43,160 nt of DNA, from NCBI GenBank assembly GCA_043802745.1, contig JAZDKU010000041.1:1-43160 (forward strand), read 5' to 3'. Position 1 is the first letter of the stretch. Each line of letters opens with the position of its first letter. Source of the DNA: STD1-80 sp043802745 (GTDB lineage Bacteria > Patescibacteriota > Minisyncoccia > Minisyncoccales > CG1-02-41-26). Shown here piece by piece: positions 7,301 to 13,752 of this stretch. Made by a program: the position numbers and the translations under genes. The notes under the pieces are model-generated. The model did not search any database. It was not told where the DNA came from and saw only the letters and a list, made by a program, of their open reading frames with translations.

Positions 7301-7981
7301 ACTTTTGCCTTAGCAAGCACAACTTGGAAGGGTGAAGGTGATCCAACCTCGGTGACAGTTTATGCTGTGGGTAATGCTCAAACACTTTACAAGAGCAAGC
7401 CAACAGTTACTTTAACTGCTCAACCACTTCCTGGAGGCACATTCTCTGATGGCACACAAACCTTGATTAAATTCAGGATAGCGGCTGACGCAAAAGGCGC
7501 TATTGACTTGCAAAGAGTTAATATAAAAGTTGCAGTTAATGACATTGCCACCACAACAAGCAACTTGTCTATTCAAGACATTAGCTTGTATGAAGTTGGC
7601 GACACCACTGTATTGAATGATAGGGTTAGTATAAATGCAACAGCTACAGCGGCGTATACTGATTACTCAGCAAGCTCAACTGTGGCTGACTCCATATTTG
7701 GCGGCGCTTTAACTGGCGACCCATTATCAAAGACAGGTAATATATTGTTAACAAATAACGATGGATCTGCTTTGACACAAATTGGAGCAGGCAGTTATGT
7801 TGACTTTGAAGTAAAAGCAACTATTGCAGGTTCTGCTCAATACGATACTATGACCTTTAGTTTGGATGATCTTAGCGCTGCAGAAGATAATGCTATTAAG
7901 TGGGGTGATACTATTACTAGTGTTATTCCTTCTACTTCTGTGAAGACAATACCAACTAATACTTGGTCATATACTAGATAG
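4355..7981 (+). CDS. S-layer-like surface protein with N-terminal peptidoglycan-binding domain
   Basis: 1208 aa. Residues 1-31 form a signal peptide (basic start, hydrophobic core, PAQA cleavage). Residues 32-58 are a Q/A/L-rich coiled coil. A PGB_1-type domain lies at about 70-162 (VKCLQALLNQ, FFGGATRAAVIRFQ, then a closing TRAKLNGLL). Two tandem 27-aa cysteine-containing repeats follow (about 170-225, PAGCTSxxGYSxxTGxSCATGAVTPPV). The remaining ~980 residues are Thr/Ser/Ala/Val-rich beta domains with the recurring pattern of acidic loops and 'hxLKxDV' strands (as in VTLKADV). Such proteins are candidates for the CPR surface lattice. The sigma/anti-sigma pair is upstream; a strong terminator follows. 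The function as the major S-layer protein is inferred. Confidence 0.8.
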   Translation: MSKIAKKFATIATIITVVAMVVGPVAPAQALDSADLQAQVAALQAQLASLTSQLSTVQNTPSGTTGIPAVCAGISFNRNIARNSVGADVKCLQALLNQLNVNVADTGAGSPGHETTFFGGATRAAVIRFQELYKAECLTPIGLTLGTGFVGTLTRAKLNGLLVGGIAATFPAGCTSASGYSTVTGLSCATGAVTPPVLPAGCTSSAGYSPTTGQSCATGAVTPPVVVTGVVTASLASDNPVSASIVSDAGGSQSIIPMLKVNLSNGTASEIKVTSLKFLRSGISADSDLSQAYIYDGDTKLAEYNSFSSSVLTFTNSAGVVIIPANSVKTITLKVDLANGTAAGKTINFSINAATDIVSNASSVGGVFPITGNNMSTALVTDLGELDVTMVATPATPDPGVGVEVFKFTLADTNQKIELRRLVFSNIGTVAYTDLANFQLLDGATPVGSIVASANSDKTVVMDLATPLVIDKGITKTMTLKADVVAGTARTYRFSFQNMSDVVAYDAQYKVFIKPNQSDSWTIVNGTEATIQSGKVTVSRSTDSPQGNISSLATNVVLAKYKIKASGEDVKISDLTLKIYGTIAAVGMYQTAIYYDGSQIGQTTTTMNSGSAAANTGGTTFSFGNTFVLPAGVEKVIEIRSDVKTSAGGTITSGSTLTGQISAFTATGKTSAATVTIGSVTGYQLTVSAGTMAVTKNQAVPSWTATYPTGVAGGVNVLIGSFILTAGSGEGANITGISAQIASTSVPGTANTEFQNVRIFKGTYASGVQLGSALNSGGTPTASTTYTVYPSPYLALAKAESVTLNVYADILTGADTNNIRQVVIGPVYGTGLITNTSIDSSGWVSGQDAVVSAGGYVGAAIDVGTPVASLVVAGSTGVEFAKWKLSASSSPEAMSVTGLIATTTLTTATVSSVSNLVLSATIDGVASSWTGVTLTGLAANERADFGSLMTVNPLVIPAGKEAVVTLKADVASWPTAPSGGVVTFALASTTWKGEGDPTSVTVYAVGNAQTLYKSKPTVTLTAQPLPGGTFSDGTQTLIKFRIAADAKGAIDLQRVNIKVAVNDIATTTSNLSIQDISLYEVGDTTVLNDRVSINATATAAYTDYSASSTVADSIFGGALTGDPLSKTGNILLTNNDGSALTQIGAGSYVDFEVKATIAGSAQYDTMTFSLDDLSAAEDNAIKWGDTITSVIPSTSVKTIPTNTWSYTR

Positions 7982-8001
7982 AAAAGATAGAGCGAACGAA
8001 A

Positions 8002-8030
8002 CCCCTCCGCCTTTGGCGGAGGGGTTTTGT
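8002..8030 (+). terminator. Intrinsic terminator after the S-layer-like gene
   Basis: A 10-bp GC-rich stem (CCCCTCCGCC at 8002-8011 with GGCGGAGGGG at 8015-8024), 3-nt loop, then TTTTGT. It is 20 bases after the stop. Confidence 0.85.
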
Positions 8031-8048
8031 GTTGGTTATCCACAGGGG

Positions 8049-8073
8049 TTGACAAAATTTTTTATGATATAAT
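8049..8073 (+). promoter_or_regulatory. Promoter of the 58-aa-repeat surface protein gene
   Basis: TGATATAAT at 8065-8073 is a perfect extended -10 (TG-n-TATAAT). A TTGACA sits at 8049-8054, but only 13 bases separate it from TATAAT, shorter than the usual 16-18; the extended -10 may make a spaced -35 unnecessary. The transcript would start near 8080 with a leader of about 50 nt. Confidence 0.55.
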
Positions 8074-8130
8074 AAATAAATTAAAAAGGTCGAATGAGAA
8101 TTTTTTGATTAAATTTTTTACTTATTAAAT

Positions 8131-9642
8131 ATGATGCAAGATAAAAAACAAATTATTGGATTAATTTTATCCGTGGTTTTATCAGTTGGCTTGGTTGTTG
8201 CTGGAGTTAACGCTGCCACCACGGTTGGCACAGATGTTTCTGTAGCCGGGGATTTAGCAGTTGTATCCACCACAACTTTGAATGGAGACACAACTTTAGG
8301 TAATGCAGTTGGTGATGTTATTCTTATTACTGGCACCCCAACCATTTCCCCAACTACCACATTCACGGCTGGCGCTACTTTTGGGGGAGACGTAACAGCT
8401 TCCTTGGATCTAGATGCTGGCGGTAATTTAACAGTCACAGCCACCACAACTTTAAATGGCGATATGATATTGGGAAATGCGGTAGGGGATAGTATTCTTA
8501 TCACTGGCACCCCAACTATTTCTCCAACTACTACATTTTCCGCAGGAGCTACTTTTGGTGGTGATGTAACAGCCTCCTTGGATTTAAATGCTGGCGGTAA
8601 TTTAACAGTCACAGCCACCACAACCTTAAATGGTGATGTGGTTTTGGGCAATGCTTCCAGCGACAACATTACAATTACAGGAAGAATAGCTACCACCACT
8701 GTTTATGGATTAACTGTAAGCGGCGAGTTAGTGGCTTCTCTTGACGCTTCAGTAGCTGGAACTTCTACTTTAAGTGGTGATGTTTTATTGGGCGATGCAG
8801 CGGGTGATAGTATTATACTTAACGGTACTTTAAGCGTTGTGCCAGCCCTAACTATGACCGCCACCTCTACAATGAATGGCGATGTGGTTTTGGGTAATGC
8901 GACAGCAGACAATATTACTACTACTGGTATATTTACCACTACAACTTGGGCCGGAGGAACAATTGTCGGAGGGGACATATCTGGGGTTTTGGATTTAACC
9001 GCGGCTGGCACTTCCACCTTTAGTGGTGATATTGTTTTGGGCAATGCCGTAGCTGACAACATTCTTATCACTGGCACACCAACTATTTCTGCAACTACCA
9101 CATTTTCAGCCGGCGCCACTTTTGCAGGGGATGTTACTGCTTCGTTAGATTTAAATGTGACATCAGCTTTAACTGTAACAGCAACCACAACCCTGAACGG
9201 TAGTGTGGTTATAGACAATGCCGCTGATTTAACTGTTGGCACAGCCACTTCTACATTTGCAGGCGATGTTACTTTGGGCGATACGGCTGCCGATAACATT
9301 AGGATAAACGGCACAATTTCTTCAGCTACTACTACATTGTTAAGTATTGGCGGAGGTCAGATGATAGCAAGGCATTTGAGCGGAATTGCCACTATTGATT
9401 TTGCCGCCATACCTGCTTTAAATTGCGCTACGAGTTCTATCACGGTTACCGGTGCTCTTGACGGAAATACAGTCGTTTTAGGGATACCAAACGCAGTAGC
9501 TTCTGCAACCTCAACTATTTCTTGGAGTGGTTGGGTAGCTGCTAACGATACTGTTTATGTGAGAGTGTGCAATGTAGGCAGTTCAGATGCTACTCCTGAC
9601 CTTGCTTCCGGATCTTTTCGAGCAGATGTTTGGCAACATTAA
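8131..9642 (+). CDS. Exported repetitive fibre-like surface protein
   Basis: 503 aa. Residues 1-28 are a signal peptide (cleavage near GVNA). Residues ~30-410 are imperfect repeats with the core TATTTLNGDVVLGNAxxDNIxITGT (shortened), rich in Thr, Gly and Asp. Two neighbouring units are offset by 174 bp (58 aa) and nearly identical in DNA, so the array grew by recent tandem duplication. A regular Gly/Asp/Thr pattern suggests a beta-helix or beta-solenoid. The last ~95 residues form a distinct domain with two cysteines, ending FRADVWQH. No membrane anchor or PGB domain is present. It may be an S-layer companion or adhesin; the role is inferred. Start is the first of two adjacent ATGs. Confidence 0.75.
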   Translation: MMQDKKQIIGLILSVVLSVGLVVAGVNAATTVGTDVSVAGDLAVVSTTTLNGDTTLGNAVGDVILITGTPTISPTTTFTAGATFGGDVTASLDLDAGGNLTVTATTTLNGDMILGNAVGDSILITGTPTISPTTTFSAGATFGGDVTASLDLNAGGNLTVTATTTLNGDVVLGNASSDNITITGRIATTTVYGLTVSGELVASLDASVAGTSTLSGDVLLGDAAGDSIILNGTLSVVPALTMTATSTMNGDVVLGNATADNITTTGIFTTTTWAGGTIVGGDISGVLDLTAAGTSTFSGDIVLGNAVADNILITGTPTISATTTFSAGATFAGDVTASLDLNVTSALTVTATTTLNGSVVIDNAADLTVGTATSTFAGDVTLGDTAADNIRINGTISSATTTLLSIGGGQMIARHLSGIATIDFAAIPALNCATSSITVTGALDGNTVVLGIPNAVASATSTISWSGWVAANDTVYVRVCNVGSSDATPDLASGSFRADVWQH

Positions 9643-9655
9643 ACTAAAACCTAAA

Positions 9656-9688
9656 CCCCCTAACACCAATCTGATTGGTGTTAGGGGG
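9656..9688 (+). terminator. Long perfect hairpin between two surface-protein genes
   Basis: A 15-bp perfect stem (CCCCCTAACACCAAT at 9656-9670 with its complement at 9674-9688) has a CTG loop. It follows the stop at 9642 by 13 bases. The downstream tail (TAAACCAAATTATAA) lacks a U-run, so it may act as an mRNA 3'-end stabiliser or a weak terminator rather than a classic one. Confidence 0.5.
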
Positions 9689-9705
9689 TAAACCAAATTA
9701 TAATT

Positions 9706-10875
9706 ATGGTTAAGAAAATATTTTTAATAGTTATTATGGCTGTGGGTTTAGTTTTTGTTGGAAATTCTGCTTTTGCTGCTTACGATGATGTTACATATAC
9801 CGCTGGAGATGATGTTCTGCTTTACCTAACAACGGGAACTATAAACTTGAAAGTTATTTCTGGCAGTGTGGCTTCAACCACCGTTAATGCGGCCAGTGTT
9901 GTTTTTAGAATGGTTCCCAGTTCTGTAATTTCACTTACCAACACAGATAGAAAGTTAATGACTAACTCGTTAAATACAGAAACGATTTGCACTAATTCTA
10001 CAGCACAAGTTACTTTAACAGCAACCAGCACAACATTAGCTGATATCACAGTGACTATCGGGGAGAGTTGTCCGGCCATAAACCCGGGAGGTGGAACTCA
10101 GGGCGGTGGTGGTAGTGTTAGCGACACCACAGCCCCAACAGCTTCTGCGGTTAGTGTCCAAGTTGGCTCAACTGAAGCGCAAATAACTTGGAACACCAAC
10201 GAAGCGTCATTGTCGTGGGTGTTGTATGGCGCTTCGAGCTCGTATGGCAACGAGAGTTTAGGAACAACATACATCACAAGCCATTCGGCCAAAATAGTTG
10301 GGCTAAATGCCAGTTCTATTTACCATTACCAAGTAAAAACCAAGGACAGCACTGGAAATGTGGGTTATTCTTCTGATTACATTTTCACTACTTTAGCAAC
10401 TGGTAATTTAGCAACAACAACTTCAACTACCACCGCTACTACTGTTGTAGTAACTCCAATAACTCCAGTAACTCCAGTAACTCCAAAGCCGATTTCTCAA
10501 ATGACTATTCCAGAATTGCAAGCAGAAATTGCCAGAATTACAGCTTTGATAAATCAGCTAATAGCAATGATAGGGACAGCTGGAAATTCAGGCATACAAC
10601 CACCCGGTCTTATTGTTAGTGGGATTAAAAAAATCTTGAAGCAAGGGAACTCGGGTGATGAAGTAAAGTTATTGCAAACTTGGCTTTCTCGCGATCCATT
10701 AGTGTATCCTGAAGGAAAAATAACTGGTTATTTTGGCGCTTTAACCAAGGTGGCTGTGATAAAATTTCAAGAAAAATACGCTAGTGAGGTCTTAACTCCA
10801 AATGGATTAACAAAAGGCACAGGATTAGTGGGAGCATCGACAAGAGCAAAACTAAACAGCTTATTCGGCCAATAA
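9706..10875 (+). CDS. Exported FN3 protein with C-terminal peptidoglycan-binding domain
   Basis: 389 aa. Signal peptide 1-24 (MVKK basic start, hydrophobic stretch, SAFA cleavage). Residues ~25-125 are a beta domain of unknown type. A fibronectin-III domain spans about 140-232 (TAPTASAVSV, ITWNTNEAS, YHYQVKTKDSTGN, IFTT). A Thr/Pro linker with repeated VTP (a 9-bp DNA repeat, about 10450-10486) leads to a short coiled coil (PELQAEIARITALINQLIAMI region, ~263-283). A PGB_1 domain closes the protein at about 305-389 (GDEVKLLQTWL, YFGALTKVAVIKFQ, STRAKLNSLF). It is probably held non-covalently to the wall. It follows the repeat protein and precedes a bipartite palindromic region. Confidence 0.8.
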   Translation: MVKKIFLIVIMAVGLVFVGNSAFAAYDDVTYTAGDDVLLYLTTGTINLKVISGSVASTTVNAASVVFRMVPSSVISLTNTDRKLMTNSLNTETICTNSTAQVTLTATSTTLADITVTIGESCPAINPGGGTQGGGGSVSDTTAPTASAVSVQVGSTEAQITWNTNEASLSWVLYGASSSYGNESLGTTYITSHSAKIVGLNASSIYHYQVKTKDSTGNVGYSSDYIFTTLATGNLATTTSTTTATTVVVTPITPVTPVTPKPISQMTIPELQAEIARITALINQLIAMIGTAGNSGIQPPGLIVSGIKKILKQGNSGDEVKLLQTWLSRDPLVYPEGKITGYFGALTKVAVIKFQEKYASEVLTPNGLTKGTGLVGASTRAKLNSLFGQ

Positions 10876-10885
10876 AAAGCCCTAG

Positions 10886-10924
10886 CGACTCCACCCCTCG
10901 GCCCCAAGCCGAGGAGTGGGGTCG
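10886..10924. repeat. GC-rich palindrome, family A, copy 3
   Basis: 39 bp, starting CGACTCCACCCCTCGGC and ending GCCGAGGAGTGGGGTCG, with one arm base differing from copies 1 and 2. It lies 10 bases after the stop of the FN3/PGB_1 gene and just before a second, unrelated palindrome. Confidence 0.85.
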
Positions 10925-10935
10925 TTTGTTTTCCG

Positions 10936-11020
10936 AAAAAAGTGTACGAGGGCAGACCTCCCAAGGCTCGGGCTCAAGATTTGGGAGGAGGTCAGCCCTC
11001 CTACACTTTTTTTATTTTTA
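10936..11020 (+). terminator. Large imperfect palindrome acting as terminator
   Basis: The arm at 10936-10963 (begins AAAAAAGTGTACGAGGGC) is the near-perfect reverse complement of 10982-11012, with two mismatches and a small bulge, around an 18-nt loop. The right arm ends in a run of seven Ts then ATTTTTA, a good terminator tail on the + strand; the A-run on the left gives the same on the other strand. It insulates the protease promoter at 11021. Confidence 0.7.
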
Positions 11021-11029
11021 TGCTAAAAT
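11021..11029 (+). promoter_or_regulatory. Extended -10 promoter of the metalloprotease gene
   Basis: TGCTAAAAT (TG-n-TAAAAT) ends 7 bases before the ATG at 11036, predicting a leaderless transcript. It begins directly after the terminator tail. Confidence 0.55.
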
Positions 11030-11035
11030 AGACTT

Positions 11036-12709
11036 ATGTTTTATTTAAAGCGAAAAGTTTTTGTTGCTGTTATTTTTTGTTTTGCTTTTTTATTTTTGGC
11101 GAATAATTTTGCTTTAGCCAAAGCCGAGGGCGAGCAAGAAACATTTTTTGTGGAAAAACTATACGATTTAAAGCAAAGAGAGCAGGTTTCTTTTCGTTTG
11201 GTAAAGGTTTCCAGCCAAGCTTATTTTTATATTGAAAGCGATTGGTATTTAAACATAACCGACCAAGAAAGGGGAGTAATAAACCAAAACCTAGCTAGCT
11301 TGGCCAATGATTTTGACAAAGAAGTTTATCCAAAATTAACTGCTTTATGGGGAAGCGAATGGACTCCTGGCATTGATAACGACTCAAGAATTACTATTGT
11401 TTTTGAGCAATTAACTAAGGGCACAGCTGGTTATTTTAATGATGCCAACGAATATTTAAAACAGCAAGCGCCTTTTTCTAATGAGAGAGAAATGCTTTAT
11501 CTTTCAGCCGAATATCTAAAGGGTAGTTTAATAAAAAATTATTTGGCTCATGAATTTACACATCTGATTTCTTTTAACCAGAAAGACAGGCTTCATGGTG
11601 TGAGCGAAGATGTTTGGTTGTCTGAAGCTCGGGCTGAATATTCTGCGGGTGGCGATTTAGGGCAAAGGATAAATCAATTTAGCCAAAAGCCAAGTGATTC
11701 TTTAGTTATTTGGAATGGCGAAGAAGTAGATTATGGGATAGTGGCTATTTTCACGCAGTATTTGGTTGAGAAATATGGAGAAGGGGTTTTGTCTGATTCT
11801 CTTCATTCAAAAAAAACAGGTATTGATTCTCTTGACGAAGCTTTATCAAAAGCCGGGGTAAACAAGAGCTTTTTACAAATTTTTAATGATTGGGCTTTGG
11901 CTGTTTCTTTAAATAGCTGTTCTTTGGGGGATGTTTATTGCTACAAAAATTCAGCTTTAGTAAATTTAAGAATTGCTCCCAATTTAGTGGTTTTGCCTTC
12001 CACTGGCAAAACAAATTTATCGCTTAATTATTCTTTATCTCCTTGGTCAAGCAGTTGGTATAGGTTTATTGGCTCGGAAGGTGATTTAAAACTGGCATTT
12101 GATTTTGACCCCAAAGCTTTGTTTACTTTAAAATATATTTTATGTGAGATAAAAGATGGCTGTTCTGTTTTTGATTTTGACACAGATGGTTCTTTGAAAA
12201 AAGAATTAACAATTAATAATTTTAGCCAGAATTATTTAAGCCTAACCTTGATACCTTCAGTTAAGCCAAGATTTTCAAACATAGCCACTCTTGGCGATGC
12301 TTATTCTTTTTCTGTTTTAGCGCAAACAAGCAATGAGCCATCGCAAGCCGTACAAGAAGAGGAGCTCATAAAAGCGCTTTTAGCGCAGATTGAGCAATTA
12401 AAAGCCCAAATAGCCAAGGTTCAAGCCCAGTTGGCAGTTTCCCGACCCCACCCCTCGGCTTGCGGGCCGAGGGGTGGGGTCGTCTCGAATCTTTATTTTG
12501 GCGTAAGGTCAGACGAGGTTAAGTGTTTGCAGAATTTTTTAATAAGCCAAAATGTTTATCCAGAAAAAATAGTGAGCGGGTATTTTGGTGTTTTAACTAA
12601 ATCAGCGGTTATTAGATTTCAACAAAAATACAGCCTTAACCCCACAGGAGACGTGGGGGTTTTAACAAGAATTAAAATTAATTCTTTATTGGCAGGCCTT
12701 TTATATTAA
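11036..12709 (+). CDS. Wall-anchored HExxH metalloprotease
   Basis: 557 aa. Signal peptide 1-29 (cleavage near ALAKA). The zinc site is H172-E173-x-x-H176 (LAHEFTHLISF), with the likely third ligand E197 in WLSEARAEY, the gluzincin spacing seen in M30-type peptidases. The middle third (about 310-435) is a beta-rich domain. A coiled coil (about 440-465, ALLAQIEQLKAQIAKVQAQL region) leads to a PGB_1 domain (about 486-555: DEVKCLQNFL, YFGVLTKSAVIRFQQKY, LTRIKINSLL). Codons ~470-483 are encoded by a family A palindrome. Likely a secreted protease held on the wall that trims surface proteins; substrate unknown. Assignment to one MEROPS family is uncertain. Confidence 0.8.
   Translation: MFYLKRKVFVAVIFCFAFLFLANNFALAKAEGEQETFFVEKLYDLKQREQVSFRLVKVSSQAYFYIESDWYLNITDQERGVINQNLASLANDFDKEVYPKLTALWGSEWTPGIDNDSRITIVFEQLTKGTAGYFNDANEYLKQQAPFSNEREMLYLSAEYLKGSLIKNYLAHEFTHLISFNQKDRLHGVSEDVWLSEARAEYSAGGDLGQRINQFSQKPSDSLVIWNGEEVDYGIVAIFTQYLVEKYGEGVLSDSLHSKKTGIDSLDEALSKAGVNKSFLQIFNDWALAVSLNSCSLGDVYCYKNSALVNLRIAPNLVVLPSTGKTNLSLNYSLSPWSSSWYRFIGSEGDLKLAFDFDPKALFTLKYILCEIKDGCSVFDFDTDGSLKKELTINNFSQNYLSLTLIPSVKPRFSNIATLGDAYSFSVLAQTSNEPSQAVQEEELIKALLAQIEQLKAQIAKVQAQLAVSRPHPSACGPRGGVVSNLYFGVRSDEVKCLQNFLISQNVYPEKIVSGYFGVLTKSAVIRFQQKYSLNPTGDVGVLTRIKINSLLAGLLY
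12443..12482. repeat. GC-rich palindrome, family A, copy 4, inside a reading frame
   Basis: 40 bp with the same arms (CGACCCCACCCCTCGGC...GCCGAGGGGTGGGGTCG). It is translated within the protease gene as a Pro/Gly-rich stretch (RPHPSACGPRGGVV) exactly between the coiled coil and the PGB_1 domain, so the flexible linker tolerates it. Confidence 0.9.
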
Positions 12710-12713
12710 AAAT

Positions 12714-13706
12714 ATGACTACCTTAGAACAAAAAAATATTTCTCTTGGTTTGGTTGGGGCTGGTTATTGGGGCAAAAATTTAGTAAGAGTCTTTAATACT
12801 TTAGGTGTTTTAAAAAAGGTTTGCGACTGCAATACAGAGGTTATTTCTCAAGTTAAAAAAGATTATCCAGAAATTTCTGTGGTTCAAGATTTTAACAATT
12901 TATTAGAAGACAGAGAATTAGTCGGTATAGTAATTGCCTCCCCGGCTGTTAGCCATTACGAGCTGGCAAAAAAAGCGCTCATAGCAGGCAAGCATGTTTT
13001 TGTGGAAAAACCCTTGGCATTAAAGGTTCAACACGGTGAAGAGCTTGTGGCATTGGCAAAAGACAAAGAGCTTGTTTTGATGGTTGGCCATTTGCTTTTG
13101 TATCACCCAGCCATTGTGAAATTAAAAGAAATGATAAAATCTGGTGATTTAGGAGAAATTCGCTATATTTATTCTAACCGCTTGAATTTTGGAAAATTAA
13201 GAACAGAAGAAAATGTTTTATGGTCTTTCGCGCCCCACGACATAGCTATTGTTCTTGATTTTTTGGGTATGCCAAAATCAGTAAATTGTTTGGGAAAAGA
13301 TTTTTTGCAAAAAAATATACCAGATGTTACTTTAACCTTTTTAGAATTTGACAATAATCAAGCAGCCCACATTTTTGTTTCTTGGCTAAATCCCTTTAAA
13401 GAGCAGAAGCTTTCTATTATCGGCTCTTTAAAAATGGCGGTTTTTGATGGAGTATTGAACCAGTTATCGGTTTTTGAACATAAAGTTCAAACAAACGGTT
13501 CAAATTTTATCCAAGCTATGCCAGGTCAGGCCCAAGCAATTGATTTTGGCAACGAAGAGCCACTTATGCAAGAAGCCAAACATTTTTTAGAAAGCATTCA
13601 AGAAAACAAAACTCCTTTGTCGGATGGAAAAGAGGCCTTAGCGGTTTTAAGGGTCTTGGAGGGGTCCCAGAAATCATTAGAAGAGGGAACAAAAATAGTT
13701 TTGTAG
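12714..13706 (+). CDS. Gfo/Idh/MocA-family sugar-nucleotide dehydrogenase (WbpB-like)
   Basis: 330 aa, NAD-dependent oxidoreductase. The Rossmann motif is GLVGAGYWGKN at about 11-21; the family EKP signature is at about 98-100 (FVEKPLAL). The C-terminal half is the alpha/beta substrate domain (GDLGEIRYIYSNRLNFG, FAPHDIAI). In the UDP-2,3-diacetamido-glucuronate pathway, WbpB/WlbA oxidises C3 of UDP-GlcNAc-uronate, and the next gene here fuses the following two enzymes (aminotransferase and acetyltransferase), which supports that role. The gene begins 4 bases after the protease stop with no Shine-Dalgarno. The precise substrate is inferred. Confidence 0.8.
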   Translation: MTTLEQKNISLGLVGAGYWGKNLVRVFNTLGVLKKVCDCNTEVISQVKKDYPEISVVQDFNNLLEDRELVGIVIASPAVSHYELAKKALIAGKHVFVEKPLALKVQHGEELVALAKDKELVLMVGHLLLYHPAIVKLKEMIKSGDLGEIRYIYSNRLNFGKLRTEENVLWSFAPHDIAIVLDFLGMPKSVNCLGKDFLQKNIPDVTLTFLEFDNNQAAHIFVSWLNPFKEQKLSIIGSLKMAVFDGVLNQLSVFEHKVQTNGSNFIQAMPGQAQAIDFGNEEPLMQEAKHFLESIQENKTPLSDGKEALAVLRVLEGSQKSLEEGTKIVL

Positions 13707-13740
13707 GATTTTTCTTGTTTTTGCGTTGTTTTTAGTTTAA

Positions 13741-13746
13741 GATAAT
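13741..13746 (+). promoter_or_regulatory. Possible -10 box upstream of the acetyltransferase-aminotransferase fusion
   Basis: GATAAT ends 7 bases before ATG 13753, the same spacing as the other leaderless candidates, but it lacks the TG extension and has no clear -35. TAAGAT at 13738-13743 overlaps it. The gene may equally be read from upstream. Confidence 0.25.
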
Positions 13747-13752
13747 CAATAT

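Noticed and set aside
8118..9314. Two long minus-strand open frames (193 and 203 aa) opposite the repetitive surface protein
   Set aside because: They follow the repeats and codon bias of the + strand gene, contain Val/Pro/Ala-rich low-complexity sequence and lack any domain or promoter; they are antisense shadows.
9699..9704. Perfect TATAAT just before the FN3/PGB_1 gene
   Set aside because: It ends one base before the ATG, so transcription from it would begin inside the gene and lose the basic start of the signal peptide.
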